A DNA stretch of 64,000 nt, from NCBI GenBank assembly GCA_038380795.1, contig CM076259.1, forward strand, positions 100,241,739 through 100,305,738, given 5' to 3'. The translations under genes were made by a program, and so were the position numbers. The stretch is from Pyrocephalus nanus (Eukaryota; Chordata; Aves; Passeriformes; Tyrannidae). Positions within the stretch are counted from its first letter, which is position 1, and each line of letters opens with the position of its first letter. Below the pieces are notes generated by a model. That model did no database searches and was not told the DNA's origin. It saw only the letters and a list, made by a program, of their open reading frames with translations. Positions 24,531-35,830 of this stretch are shown piece by piece.

Positions 24531-27500
24531 ATCCTTTACTACTAATAAATAATATTATTAAAAGAGGACCCTTTATTTTTCTGTTCTGGTGTCAGAGCAA
24601 AGTACTCAGACATTGCTACTGTGCAAGAAGAACTGAGGAAATTAGGAGAACATTTGCAATTTCAACAAAACACCTAAAAGAATTCCTGCCTTTTTTTTTT
24701 TCCCCAAAGGTCTAATAAATGCTTGTAATAAATCAAAAGTTCATTTTATCACTTGTGATATGTTGTCTCAGAAAAGAATAGAAATCATACATGCTCCTTG
24801 GCTCCCTTTTTATTAACTGTTGTGTAGATATACACTTGAGAGCATAGAGACTGGCTGGTGTATTGACTGTACAAGGGAAAGATGTGTTCCATCAATGAAT
24901 TCCCAGAGAACTACTAGTTGGCACAGGGATGTTAATGTCTTCTCTATAATTTTTCTTTTTCTCCCCAAAGCCCCATCTAGACAATGATATTAATGGCTAT
25001 TTAACAATGACTGCTTTTAAACCCTGTGGTTCATCATTTAATTTCTGGAGCAAAACCTCATCTTTGGTGGTGAACAACTCCAGTAAGGACTAATAGACTC
25101 ACTGAGCTCCAAATGATGGAGTTAACCAACCTGTTAACATCATGGAGTTAACATCATGATGTGTTAGCATCAAAAGTGGAGCATTTTGGGTGAATAACAC
25201 ACGTCAGGAAAAATCAGCAATTCTTGAGCAATGGCTTAAGACAAATGTGATACTCTGGTGTGATTTGTGACCTAACTGAGGCCAGTTGAGAGACCTGGGA
25301 GCACCTCCCCAAAGCCTGTGGGTTGCATCTTGTGGAATTCCACGCTAGTAGACAAACTCTTCCCCTTGCAAACCAAACACCTCATTTGTATGGATTGTGT
25401 CCATAGACTCAGAAAAATAGGCTTTGTACCACTCAGCTCTTGTTCACAAACTAATGTGTTTTAAATTTTTTTTCTCCTATAAATACTTTTTCAGTTGGAG
25501 TCTGCATAAATGGAATTTAATTTTATCTAAGTGAAATTGTTCCTTTGGATCCATACAGTGTACAGAGAACCAGACTAATTTTGTGTCAGGTATGCCCAGT
25601 AAGGCAGTTTAGCCACTAGAACAAATGATGTTGAACAAATTTACTCTGCTGAAAGTCTGAGTATGAATATGTCACACTGAAATTTATTTCAGACCCACTT
25701 TCTTCTGTCATCTGTGCATTTTGGTTTTGCTTTGTCAGATCTCATTAGCTGTTATTATATAAATCACTTTATTTATGCTGAAATTTATTCTCTTGTAGAG
25801 GCAGAACTTTCCAGCACTAAGCATAAAACACCACCATCAATACTAAAAAAATGGCTTGCAAGCATAACACCAAAAAACAACATTATTCTATTTGTAAACT
25901 AGGTCTAGATAGATCAGATAGATTAAGAGTTTTCAGAAGTATTTTAACTCTGGTTGAAGCCTCTTGTGTGGCAACCCAGCATATAAAGTCAATTTATTTT
26001 TCACTGGAAAAACTCTCCTGAACCTACATTACTTAGAGAATGTTAGTAATGAATGTTCTTAATTTGAAGTTGAAATACCTTTGATCTTACAATAAAATGA
26101 GATCCTTGAAGATGAAAGAGTTCTCTCCTGCGAGATAACTGGCAGAGCCTGTGAAAATAATGATTGCTTGCATTGAGCTACTGGAAAGGGACTCCAAGCT
26201 TGGAGTGGGTGAATAACGATATCATCCATAAAGTTCACACAAATGCCTCTAATGACCTCTGTGAGTTCGCATGTGAAGTATCTTTTGAAAAGAAGGGGAT
26301 AGGTTGGCATACACAGTGTGTAGAAAGGACACCTTCCCCCAGAAAACTGTCCACTGTCTGACTTGGTGGGCACTTCAGGTCAGGGGGGGAACAGAAAACC
26401 AAAGTGGCTGCCCAGAGGGGAATTGGGTCAATGTGCTTACAGGTTCCACCTCCTCCACTTACTGATAATCTAGAAGCATTTGCTTTGCAGCAATGCTAAG
26501 GCAGTCAGATCTTCAACATGTGGATCTGCTAGCAGGACAGTCATATGGAAAATGTCTCTGCTGTTCTGCTTGGAAAATCTTCCCTCCTTGCATGCTATCA
26601 CTCTCTTCCCAGTTACTGCCCCTTGGTGAGGGGATCCTGAGAGTGTGGCAGGAATGCTGGCTAGGAAATGGATATTTACTACATTAGACCTACCCAGTGG
26701 ACCTTCCCTGTTCATGGACTCCTGTTAATTCCAGCCACAGGCCAGGTTTGCCCCACAGATGTCCCCACTGCCTCAGAAGAAGCAAGGCCACTCTGGTCCA
26801 TTGCATCCAAGGGACCATTTTCAGCCTCCTCTACCTCCCTCACAGCGCATAGACTCCCTCATAGCTGCCCCTGCTGCTCAAAGCAGTACAGTGAGCTGGA
26901 AATTATTTATAATGACATCATCTTCCTGCTTTTAATGAAATTATCAGAGTTTTCCTCTTCTTTGCTGGTATTAGAGGATAAAGCCCTCTTCAGACCTGCA
27001 CTGTCAGCTTTCATCACACTCTGGTAGGAAACATTTTGCTTAAGAATTTATCCATTTCTCCTCAGTCATTGCAATACTCAATTTATGATATTTTTATTTT
27101 CCTCTGAGATGCCCAGCACAGAATTTGCAGTTCATGAATACAGGCAAAAATAGAGCACTTGTAGCCAGATTTGAAACCTACACTGTGAGGACTGTATCTT
27201 TCTTTTGGTGTCATTTTGGCAATTGCCAGGGTTCTGTGAGCTGTTGTACCTACCCCAGTGTAGCATGTATATTCACATACACCACATAGTATACAGTATG
27301 GTGTATACAATGCTCAGAATACCCCAAATCAGATATGGCTAGGGAGTGGCACAAGGACTTACTTCCCAGGAGCTGGACCCTCATACTGATGAGCTGTCCC
27401 AGGAAGGCTCAGCCTGTAGGCTCTTTGTACAGGGTCTCACATGCCATACGATTAAAGGCCTAGTGGCAGTATTTCATGTGCTATCAATACAAGATGGCTT

Positions 27501-28337
27501 TAGCATTGACTTCCCTCTCAGCCCACATTTAGGGGGGGTATAAACTAAATATTATTCTATTATACTAAATAAAGTATAAACAATACTTCATAAGTAGTAG
27601 TGGCCCCCACCTCCATTAATATCAACAATCTGGGCAAATGAATCACTGGTGTCTACATATGTAATTTTATTACTCTTGGTCTTGAATACTTGAAAACAGA
27701 TGAGCACGTTTTAAATTCCATAGACATGAAGCAGGTAGATGATGACTGAATGCAGCTGGGAATTCATCTCACCTAGTTCAAGTGAGATGTATTATTCATG
27801 TGTAGTCAATGACAAGGATGAGTAGTCAAGCTTGAGAGTCCATTAAAAAAATAAACGTACATCTGTGCAAGCTAATTTGGTTGGAGCTACTTTGTGTTTT
27901 TCCAGACTGTGGTTACAATGAGTGGCTCTGACTGAACTCGAAACTCATGATCCTTCTGAGGAGCCTTTGGGATTGGAAGGCTGGTAATAGTGGGAGACAG
28001 AGAGTTCTTGCACATGAAAAAACACTCCAAAGAGAGTAAGGCATGACTGCCTATGGTTGCCTGAAGGCATTAAATTTAAATGAACTGTAAATAAAGTTAA
28101 ACCTAAAGGATTAAAGAAGGTCAAGAACTGTCAATTCAATATTGGCAATGAAGCAGATGCGTTCAGGCGGCATCAGGTTTTGAAGATACCTGTGAGGATC
28201 AGGAGTCACAGAAAATCCACACCAGTGGCAATGACTGTTTTTCTTCTCTTTGGCTTTCAACAAGTCTGAGCTTTTCTGGCATCTCTGACAAACGTCCACT
28301 GGCACAGAGAAATAGACAGTGACTTCTGGGTACTGCA
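24531..28337. other. Unique noncoding DNA, no gene seen
   Basis: No recognisable exon or retroposon. There are GC-richer patches at 26,350-26,900 and 27,330-27,470 and AT-rich sequence elsewhere. The frame at 26668-27027 (119 codons) has no domain I recognise. Confidence 0.5.
25112..25172. repeat. Cluster of short GTTAACATCATG repeats
   Basis: GTTAACATCATG occurs at 25133-25144 and, apart from one position or so, again around 25148-25159. A further degenerate copy (GTTAGCATC) follows, and GGAGTTAACC precedes. It is a small decayed tandem duplication. Confidence 0.6.
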
Positions 28338-29235
28338 TCCAGTGAGTCCAACTGTTAACCCAGCACTGCCAAGTCTACCTTATTCCTAAGTGCTACTTCT
28401 ACATGTCTTTTGAACACCTCCAGAGATGGTGACTCAGTAACCTCCCTGGACAGTCTATTCCAATGTTTAATAACCCTTTTGGTGAAGAAATTTTTCCTAA
28501 TATTCACTCTAAACCTTCTCTAGCCCACCTTGAGGCCATTTTCTCTTTTCCTGTCACTTGTTACTTGAGAGAAGAGACCAACCCCACCTTGCTACACCGT
28601 CCTTTCAGGTAGTTGTACAGAGCAACAAGGTCGCCCTTGAGCTTCCTTTCCTCCAGGATAAACGTCCCCAGCTCTCTCAGTTACTCCTCATAAGACTTGT
28701 GCTCCAGATCCTTCACCAACTTCAGCACCTTAATGTCCTCCTTGTAGTGAGGGGCCCAGAAGGTCATGGGTTTGATCCCTATACAGGCCATTCACTGAAG
28801 AGCTGGACTTGACGAACCCTTCTGGGTGCCTTCCAACTCAGAATATTCTGTGATGTGGTAACTGAACACAGGATTCGAGGTGTAGTCTCACCAGTGCTGA
28901 GTACAGTGGGACAAACACTGCCTTGGTCCTGTTGGCCATACTGTTGCTGATACAAACCAGGATGCCACTGGCCTGCTTGGCCACCTGGACACACTTTTGG
29001 CTCATGGTCAGCCATATGTTGGCCATGCAATTACCCCTAGGTCCTTTTCCACTTGGCAGCTTTCCAGCCACTCTGCCCCAAGCCTGCTAACAATCCAGGG
29101 GGATTGTTGCAACCAAAGTGTAGGACTCGGCACTTTGCCTTGTTGAACCTCATACAGTTGACCTCAGCTCGTTGATGGAGCCCATCCATATCCCTCCTGA
29201 AAAGCTTTCCCACGCTCCAGCAGATCAGTTCTCTG
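28338..29235 (-). repeat. CR1 LINE, long 3' copy, split by a SINE
   Basis: A CR1 in minus-strand sense, interrupted at 28761-28856 by a SINE. From the 3' side the CR1 blocks are GAGTCCAACTGTTAACCCAG (near 28344), 'CTCAGTAACCTCCCTGGACAG' (near 28432), 'GGTGAAGAAATTTTTCCTAAT' (near 28480), 'CAACAAGGTCGCCCTTGAGC' (near 28623) and GGGGCCCAGAA (28751-28761). After the SINE it resumes with ACTGAACACAGGATTCGAGG (28861). It ends in the C-terminal ORF2 region: on the minus strand [16 protein letters not shown], then [16 protein letters not shown]. The outermost ~30 bases of the canonical 3' end are degraded. Frames up to 84 codons here are CR1 remnants or their shadows. Stops and frameshifts are frequent, so it is inactive. 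Confidence 0.92.
28761..28856 (+). repeat. TguSINE1-like SINE, 5'-truncated
   Basis: A short retroposon of about 95 bp in plus sense inside the minus-strand CR1. It begins with AGGTCATGGGTTTGATCCC, the T-arm/B-box part of a tRNA-like head (consensus GGTTCGAATCC). It then runs through ACAGGCCATTCACTGAAGAG and AGCTGGACTTGACGAACCCT to the CR1-type tail TTCCAACTCAGAATATTCTG-TGATG. A tRNA-derived head joined to a CR1-like 3' end is the architecture of TguSINE1, known from songbirds. The A box and the first half of the tRNA are absent, so it has no complete pol III promoter. The CR1 target reads GGGGCCCAGAA on the left and ACTGAACACAGG on the right, with no clear target-site duplication beyond about two bases. 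The TguSINE1 name is from memory; the tRNA/CR1 chimaera is visible. Confidence 0.8.
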
Positions 29236-30015
29236 CTTGACACCCACACAGAACAGCAGCATGTGACACCTGTGCAAATGCTGTGGTCTGCCAGGTGTGT
29301 GCCACACAGAATGAGGTTCAGCTGCCTACACTAAGGTGTCTTGAGATGCTATATGAGACCACATGACATCTGAGACCACGTGTTCTGAGTGGTCTCTGCG
29401 TGCTGCTCCAAGCTATCAAAGGAACCATGCAGGTCCTGTGCCATATCTGCTGGCCTAGAAGAGGTGCCTCAGGTGCCTGAACCATGCCTGGGTTTGGGTA
29501 GCAGGTCAATTCCTCTCTATCTATGCTGGTTACTCTGGGATCCTTCCTGTGCTCTGCAACTTTCAGGTTATGCTTTATCCAATCTGAAGGATAGGATGGG
29601 TGGCCTCTGTGATCCGGGGGCCATGTACAGAGACTGAAATGACTCATAAAGAATCACCTTCTCCATCTGAATAGCAGTTATCCAGCTCAGTTTCAGAATA
29701 CAGAAAGAGGGCATATATGCCAGGAATTGCAGAGAAGTACAGCAAGCCTTGAAAAACAGCCAAAGAAGACATGTCAGGAAATTTTTAAGCTTTTCTATAT
29801 CCATGATATACCAAAGGTCAGAGCTAGATCTCACTGCAGGTTAATTCCTGTGTTAACTTTGTGTGAAGGGAGCTTATTTTAAGAATAGGTCTGGCAGATG
29901 CATGAATATTGTCATCAGTCTGTTTTAACGCTTAAATTCAGATTGGCAGAGGAAAAAATATACCTCTCTGGTTTGTACAAAGACCTGAAATACACTCATA
30001 ATAGTACAGGTCTCT
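29236..30015. other. Unique DNA between CR1 and the duplicated segment
   Basis: This is moderately GC-rich up to about 29,640, then AT-rich. Frames of 82-109 codons lie on both strands, but none matches a protein I know. The first part could be an unrecognised old retroposon, but no terminal structures are visible. Confidence 0.45.
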
Positions 30016-30205
30016 GTATGTTCTTCTATCAGCAGTTAATATTTTACCCTTTCTTCCCCCTCTCAGAGAACTACAAATCCTAAATAAATGCCTGGACCAG
30101 AAGTCACCCTGTATTATGACAACTGGCCCATTTAGGAAACATAATTGGATTCACATTACATTCCCTTGAGGAGGCAAGAAATTCAGAATATTATTAAACT
30201 GAATT
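30016..30205 (+). repeat. Duplicated segment, copy A (exon-like)
   Basis: This segment is homologous, in the same orientation, to 31783-31980. The best-conserved part is 30067-30173 (107 bp), which aligns without gaps to 31835-31941 at roughly nine-tenths identity by eye. It is preceded by a long pyrimidine tract ending TTCTTCCCCCTCTCAG, a strong 3' splice-site shape, and followed by GAG|GCAAGA, a weak GC-type donor. In the one nearly open frame, starting at 30068, the core meets a stop about six bases before its end, and the other frames stop early. A coding exon is therefore unlikely. It may be a noncoding exon or a copy of a dispersed repeat. Confidence 0.8.
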
Positions 30206-30669
30206 AATCTGTTTGGTATTAACATCACCAGATTTAGCTTTATCTGAATCAGGATGTTGTGTCTCATAAGACAGACTTTAGGCTGTCTCAAATCAGCCAC
30301 CTGTTGTGCTGAGTAAATGACAGACTCTGTGAAATTCACAGTAGGCTGGATGTGTGCTTGGTGCATGCTCTGATTGGGACACCCTTTGGAGGGATGTGTT
30401 TTTCATTGAGCTGTCCTGACGGCTGCAGGGTGAATGTGAACCCTACGTGCCAGGTCATCGCTGCACACCTCAGCACAGAGCCTCACCTACAGCCCAAGTT
30501 CCCTACCCACAGGTAGCTGGGCAAAGAGTTAACACACTCATACTGTTGATCACAAATAGCAAGCAGGGCTTTGTTCTCCAGCAGCAGAAACCCAAGGTGC
30601 CCTCACCACAGTGCCTTTCTATGCAATATCTGTACCTTGTCAAATTAAACAGAGTCCCACAGCAGACTG
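30206..30669. other. Unique spacer DNA
   Basis: No gene or known repeat recognised between the duplicated segment and the following CR1. The frame at 30447-30710 runs into the CR1 and has no recognisable motif. Confidence 0.5.
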
Positions 30670-31062
30670 TTTGGGATCTGGAGCACATGATGTGTGGGAG
30701 AAGAGGCTGAAGAAAACAGGTTTGTGTCACTTGGAAAAGAGCAGGCTGAGGAAGGGGAATGGCTGCAGTTTTCTACCTCTTGAAAAGGAAAGATGATGGC
30801 ACATGGTCAAGAGGCAACAGTCACAGGTTGGAGCAAGAGAAAACTCCACCTGAGTATAAGAAGAAAAGTGTTTACAACAGCTTAGCACTGAAACAGCTTA
30901 CACAGAGGAGTTGTGTCATCTCCATCCCTGAAGATTTGCATACCTCACTTGGAGAAGGCTCTAAGCTGCCTGACATAACTTTGAAGTTGGCCCTGCTTTA
31001 AGCAGGCAGATGGACTTGTTCACCCCAGGAGGTTCCTTCCAAAATTAATCTTTCTGTGACTT
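30670..31062 (+). repeat. CR1 LINE 3' end, old copy (plus strand)
   Basis: This is a strongly diverged CR1 3' untranslated region. Recognisable blocks in order are GGATCTGGAGCACATGATGT (30673), 'GAGCAGGCTGAGGAAGGGGAA' (near 30739), 'GGTCAAGAGGCAACAGTCACAGG' (near 30807), CATCTCCATCCCTGAAGATT (near 30918) and ACTTTGAAGTTGGCCCTGCT (near 30978). The 3' terminus GGAGGTTCCTTCCAAAATTA is followed by TCTTTCTGTGAC, corresponding to the ATTCTRTGAT tail. Many substitutions and small indels suggest an older insertion than the copy at 40.2 kb. The 5' part is missing, as usual. Confidence 0.88.
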
Positions 31063-31782
31063 TATAATTTATTTATGCACACCCACACATACCCTGAGTG
31101 AAATGGTTACATGTATTCTAAATTATTTTACTGAGTGTTTGATGATTTAATGCATAGGGATGTCTTAAATACCCACTTACCTGTAAAAATGCCCATATCC
31201 TCATCATGTGTTTGCCATTCCCAGACCTATACCAGTTTGCAAATGATCTTTGATCTTTTGATAACTTGCAAAAATATAGATCTGGCCATCTGCAGACCAG
31301 ACTTGATTCGTCTGAATTACAGGCTTCTTGTTTGTCTTAGCCTGTTGGCATCAGCAGTATCCAGCACTGCTTCATAACAATCAGCCCAGCTGAGCAGTGG
31401 CAGCAGACTGCCTCCCTGTTACTCATCACATGTTTACTTTGTGATCAGCATGCACAAACATAAAGCAAGAGCACGCTGCTGAAATGGGCTTGATCAGGTG
31501 TACTGTGGGTGACTGGATGGAAACAGGATTCACAAGACCTGGCATTCACCTTCAGCAGTGCCTTTTAGTGACCCCAGTGCTTAAATGGTGAAATGCTTAG
31601 GGAAGAGTTACCCTTTGACCTTGCTTGTTAGCTAATATGATAGATTTTGGCATTTCTCTGTCCTGTTTACTTGTAAAATATCTGTTTACTTTGTGCTTTG
31701 AGAGGTGGAGGGAGCTGGATAGGATGACAATTTCATACATCTTTTGTATGCTAATAATGAAATTTCAATAATTTCATCTTAT
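31063..31782. other. Unique spacer DNA
   Basis: AT-rich, without a recognisable gene or repeat. The frame at 31135-31377 (80 codons) has no known motif. Confidence 0.5.
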
Positions 31783-31980
31783 CTGAATGTCTCCTCTCCA
31801 CAATTAATATCTCACCCATTCTTCCCCTCCTCAGGGAACTACAAATCCTAAATAAATGCCTGGACCAGAAGTGATCCTGTATCATGACAACTGGCCCATA
31901 TAGCAAACATAATTGGATTAACTTTACACTTCCTTGAGGAGGTAAGAGATTCAGACTATAATTAAATATCTGTGAATATC
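31783..31980 (+). repeat. Duplicated segment, copy B (exon-like)
   Basis: This is the second copy of the segment at 30016-30205. Its 107 bp core (31835-31941) has good splice-like edges on both sides. Upstream is a pyrimidine tract ending CCATTCTTCCCCTCCTCAG with ATTAAT branch-like words before it. Downstream is GAG|GTAAGAG, close to the consensus donor. In the frame open longest in copy A it meets an internal TGA near the middle. Homology with copy A extends about 50 bp upstream and 25-40 bp downstream, then is lost on both sides. Confidence 0.8.
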
Positions 31981-32370
31981 TGTCTGCTGGCAGATGCTAA
32001 CAATTAAAAATCTGGAGTAACATACTATAAAAAATTTGAAAATAAAGTTTTTTTTTAAAAATTGGCTGTGGCTACTTCTGAGGCAACTGCATTAATCCAG
32101 GTAAAATGCTTGATTGATAGGAACAAACCACAGCTCATTCACTTGAGAATGTGAAGCAAAATATTTTTGATAGTCATACAGTGATTTCACAAAAAGTTTT
32201 TTTTCTCAGAAAATTTCTTAAGTATAAAATGCCCAGGTGAAACATATTAAAATTACTAAAGGGAAAGTAGTAGCCACAGCTTGCTTCTTTGAAAAATGGA
32301 TTAATATAAGAAGGAGAGTTTAATTTTCTTTGCATTCCTATAAAGTACAGCTGCAGTATTCTGGTACTTA
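31981..32370. other. Unique AT-rich spacer
   Basis: An AT-rich stretch with short T and A runs (for example 32049-32056). Nothing else is recognised. Confidence 0.5.
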
Positions 32371-32685
32371 GAGCTGGCTACAAAGAGGATGGAGGCTCTC
32401 TGTGTGCAAGGATCCACATGGAGAAGAGAAGGGGCAACAGGTGCAAGTTGCCCTGGGGGAGGTTTCACCTTGGTTTTTTACAGTGAGAAAAATCACTGGA
32501 TCACTGTTCTGACTGGAACAACCTCCCCAGGGATGTGGTAGAGATCTCATCACTGGAAGTTTTTAAGATGTGATTGCACAGGGCAATAGATAATACAATA
32601 TAGGCTTCCTTCTTATGAAAGGTTGGATCAGGTGACCTTAAAAGTCCCTTCTAGCCTGACCTGTTCTATGATTTTACAATTCTAA
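32371..32685 (+). repeat. CR1 LINE 3' end (plus strand)
   Basis: This is the CR1 3' untranslated region of a different subfamily from its neighbours. Visible blocks are GAGCTGGCTACAAAGAGGAT (32371), ACAGGTGCAAGTTGCCCTGG (near 32438), 'CTGGAACAACCTCCCCAGGGATGTGG' (near 32513), 'CATCACTGGAAGTTTTTAAGATG' (near 32549) and 'GAAAGGTTGGATCAGGTGACC' (near 32619). It ends with AAAGTCCCTTCTAGCCTGAC, then TTCTATGATTTTACAATTCT, which is the eight-base tail motif. It lacks ORF2 altogether. Confidence 0.93.
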
Positions 32686-35600
32686 CTCAGAGGAAAGTAT
32701 TTCAGCAGCAGTGAGTACCTACTGAGGCTAAGGATACTTAAATGCACTTTTCATTTGAAACAAAATCTAATAAACAAGGCATAATCTGACTTTCTTCTAG
32801 TGAGCAAAATTCTATTGATTAAACACAACATGTTTGATCCTCCACTCAGTGAATTTAGGAAAATAAAAAGATGAGGATCAGATGAGCAACTGTTGAGATA
32901 GAAATTGGTAACAGTAGGACATGAGTACAGAACCTCATTTTTGATGTTGGTAATGCATTTTCATTGAACTAAAAACTGCTTAGGTACATGTATTTCTATT
33001 CTCAGAAGAAAGCATAGTCAGCAGAGAAAATTAAGACCAGCAAGATAATTTACTTTCAAGGAATAATGGAATTATTGAATTCCTTGTGAAGAGATATAAT
33101 TAATTTTTCAAGAACTTCTGGATATAAATCATGTTTTGTAGCTTACTGATAGTCTGATCACTAGCTCTTAACTTTGGACTTGCCTTCACATGTCTGAAAA
33201 ATGTCTGCAGTGTTTGATCTTTGGAAGTTCAATTATTATCTCTTACTCAGTGTGGCTAAACCCAACCTCTGTCCTCTTCCTCCTAAGTCCTCCTCCACAA
33301 TTCCCTTTCCCTTTCTCAGTTATTATAATGACAGCAGATATTCCTGTTACCTGCTAACTTCTTCAAACCAAATCTCACCGAAGGCTCTTACTCACAACTT
33401 TATTTCAGCATCATTGGCTCTCATTGCCAAGGAGATCTGAACCTGGCTGCTTTCTCCCACCCACATGGCTAATGCTGCTCTCCTTTCCCAACATCTGCAC
33501 TGTGATCTGCTTGCTCTGTCACCCTCATACTTGCTCTGTATATCCACACAGAAATGTTGTTGCAAAAATAATTCTACCCCATTTTTTGACCTTGTTGCCC
33601 AGCAACTGGCATCTGCCAGGGTGCAGAGGACTGAGGTGCGGTTGAGGCATTGGGTGGGGGGTCAGGAATGTGGTTAGGCATGAGGTAAAGGCTGTCAGAT
33701 ACAGACAGGACCCGGTCAAAAGCCAGAACCAAAACACAGCTTCTGTACAGGGGACCATGCCCCATTTCCTGCAGCTTTTCCTCAGACACAGGGAGTAGAA
33801 GTTTTGCCGATGAGTTAATGGTCCTTTCTGGCCTCCCTCACTTTTCTAACATCTCTCACTGAGAATTAAGAAGATTGTTTCAGTGCCTGAGCTTCTACAA
33901 TTCAGTTGCTGTTGTTGTTATTATTATCATAGTTACATTTTTAAACAATACTTTTTTCTTTCTACTATACAAGTTTCCAGCTGTGGGGTGCTCACTCTGT
34001 ACCAAGCCACATGGCATTCTCTAGAAATCCCTCCTTAATTCTTTGTTGTGTCTTGAACTATACAGAAATGTTGTTGAATTATAGACTACCAGTGTGTTAG
34101 GATTACAGTCTGATATGCTGACCAATATTGACTTTTTTTATCTTAGTATTTTCCAAACTGTCTACATTTCTGTATTATCTCTTGTCCCACATTACAAAGA
34201 TCTAGTCCTAGGGCTAGATCTAAGCTCTTCCCTATCTTGGTATAGCATTTATCACAGCAGAGTCCTCCTCCATGAGCAGTGTTTTCAAACACTTGGGCTA
34301 TATAAATAATAATGCTTTATTTCAAATGCTAGCAAAGCATCTCTTTGAATGAAAGACAGGTGTGACATACAGTCAGGTCATTCTCAGTGATCCAGCTTCC
34401 AATGTGAACTTTTCAATTTCAAACAGGCAATGCTCAGGTGTGGGTTCTATGTTTGTGATTCTTCAAAGCAATGGGACTGTGGAAATTTATACACCTCTTA
34501 GTCTTACTTTTGTTCCAATCTGATGATAATGGAGCAGTAGCTGAAAACATCGATAGCACCTGGAAAGCCCAGATGAGATTAGGTCAAGTGTCAAATAGAT
34601 ACACTGACTGAAATTTTGATGCCTACAAGTCAAAAAAAATTATCTTTGAGTACAGCAAAACCAAGATTTCCCATAGAGAAATTCAAGCCAGCAATGTCCT
34701 GAAAAATTGCAGGAGAGAATGGATGAATTAGCTAAATTTGTGACTGAAAAGAGGATCAGCTGCTTTTTTGGAACCTATTTAGAAAAGAATATACTTCCAA
34801 ATACCTTGTGCCAAAGAGTGCCCATGTACCATTTGAAGGCTAAAGACTGGAGTTGGGATAGTGGAGGAAAATATATTTAAATTAATGAGATTTAAAGTAT
34901 TTAAAGTATTTAAAAGTCAAATGAAACCAAGATCTTACTTCCCAAATGCTAAGGGCCTTGGATATCTAACTTCCATTAGCACTTTGGAGAGTTTGGAGCA
35001 TAGGCACTATTGAAAATCTTGTTCGGTGCCTTCTTAGAAACTTTGCTTTCTCCAGACAGTTCTCACTGAAATTCTCTACTACAGAACTTTGGAAAAGATC
35101 TTACTAGATTGCTTTATAGTCTGAAAGAAAGGTGGAAAAAACCAATGCAGCGTATGACCGTCAGGATCATTTTGCCCAGACATTTTAGAGAGTGTCACTC
35201 GTTACTGAAAGGGTGAGTCCGGCACCTGCACGGACCAGGACTGCATGTTTCTTCAGGATGGAATGTTGATCTGGAAAACAGATACTGGTGTTCCTGTACT
35301 TGGATGGGACATTGGTCCATTTCTGGCCATGTTAACACACTGAATTAATTAGATGATAATACACTCAGTTCACTTTACTGTTTCTTGTGGCATAAAATCT
35401 AGATGCAGATTGCAGCACAGCCGTGCAGTAATGAGAGATCTTTGCTGTCAAAGGTAGTTTCATACTCTACCATGTAAGGGAATTACTTGCTGTATTAAGA
35501 TTTTCTGCTCATTTTGTACTCTTTAAATCTAGTATTTTTTGGAGTATCTAGTTTAAAATAGGACACTAAAAGGTTACATGTTTGATTAAAGAGGTGATGC

Positions 35601-35761
35601 AGATTAGTAGTGGAATATCAGATTTGAAGATTTGTAGCATGCTTTAACCTTTAATGTCTTCAGATACTCTGTTGCAGGTTACATGAAATTCACTCATGAA
35701 AATGATATCAGAACACATCGTCTCACTCTATTATTAGTTACTTAATAGGAATTCAGCCCTG
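32686..35761. other. Unique noncoding DNA, no gene seen
   Basis: No exon recognised. The patch at 33,600-33,790 is GC-richer with overlapping short frames. The 1-1.3 kb before 35,762 could be the body of a retroposed transcript if the poly(A) at 35,783 is a genuine tail, but it has no long frame and I recognise no gene in it. Confidence 0.45.
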
Positions 35762-35777
35762 AATAAAAGCTAGCAAG

Positions 35778-35808
<31 letters not shown>

Positions 35809-35830
35809 GAAAAAAAGAAGAAGAAGAGGA
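35762..35830 (+). other. AATAAA signal plus long poly(A)/GAA tract
   Basis: AATAAA at 35762-35767 is followed 15 bp later by 26 uninterrupted A (35783-35808), then A-rich and GAA repeats to about 35830. A polyadenylation signal at this distance from a poly(A) is what the 3' end of a retroposed mRNA looks like. In birds, processed pseudogenes are rare because CR1 does not use poly(A) templates well. No matching body or target-site duplication could be identified, so a plain A-rich microsatellite is the alternative. Confidence 0.5.

Noticed and set aside
28761..28790. Possible tRNA gene (B-box-like GGTCATGGGTTTGATCCC)
   Set aside because: Only the T-arm half is present, with no A box or acceptor stem, and it runs into a CR1-type tail. 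It is a SINE remnant, not a tRNA.
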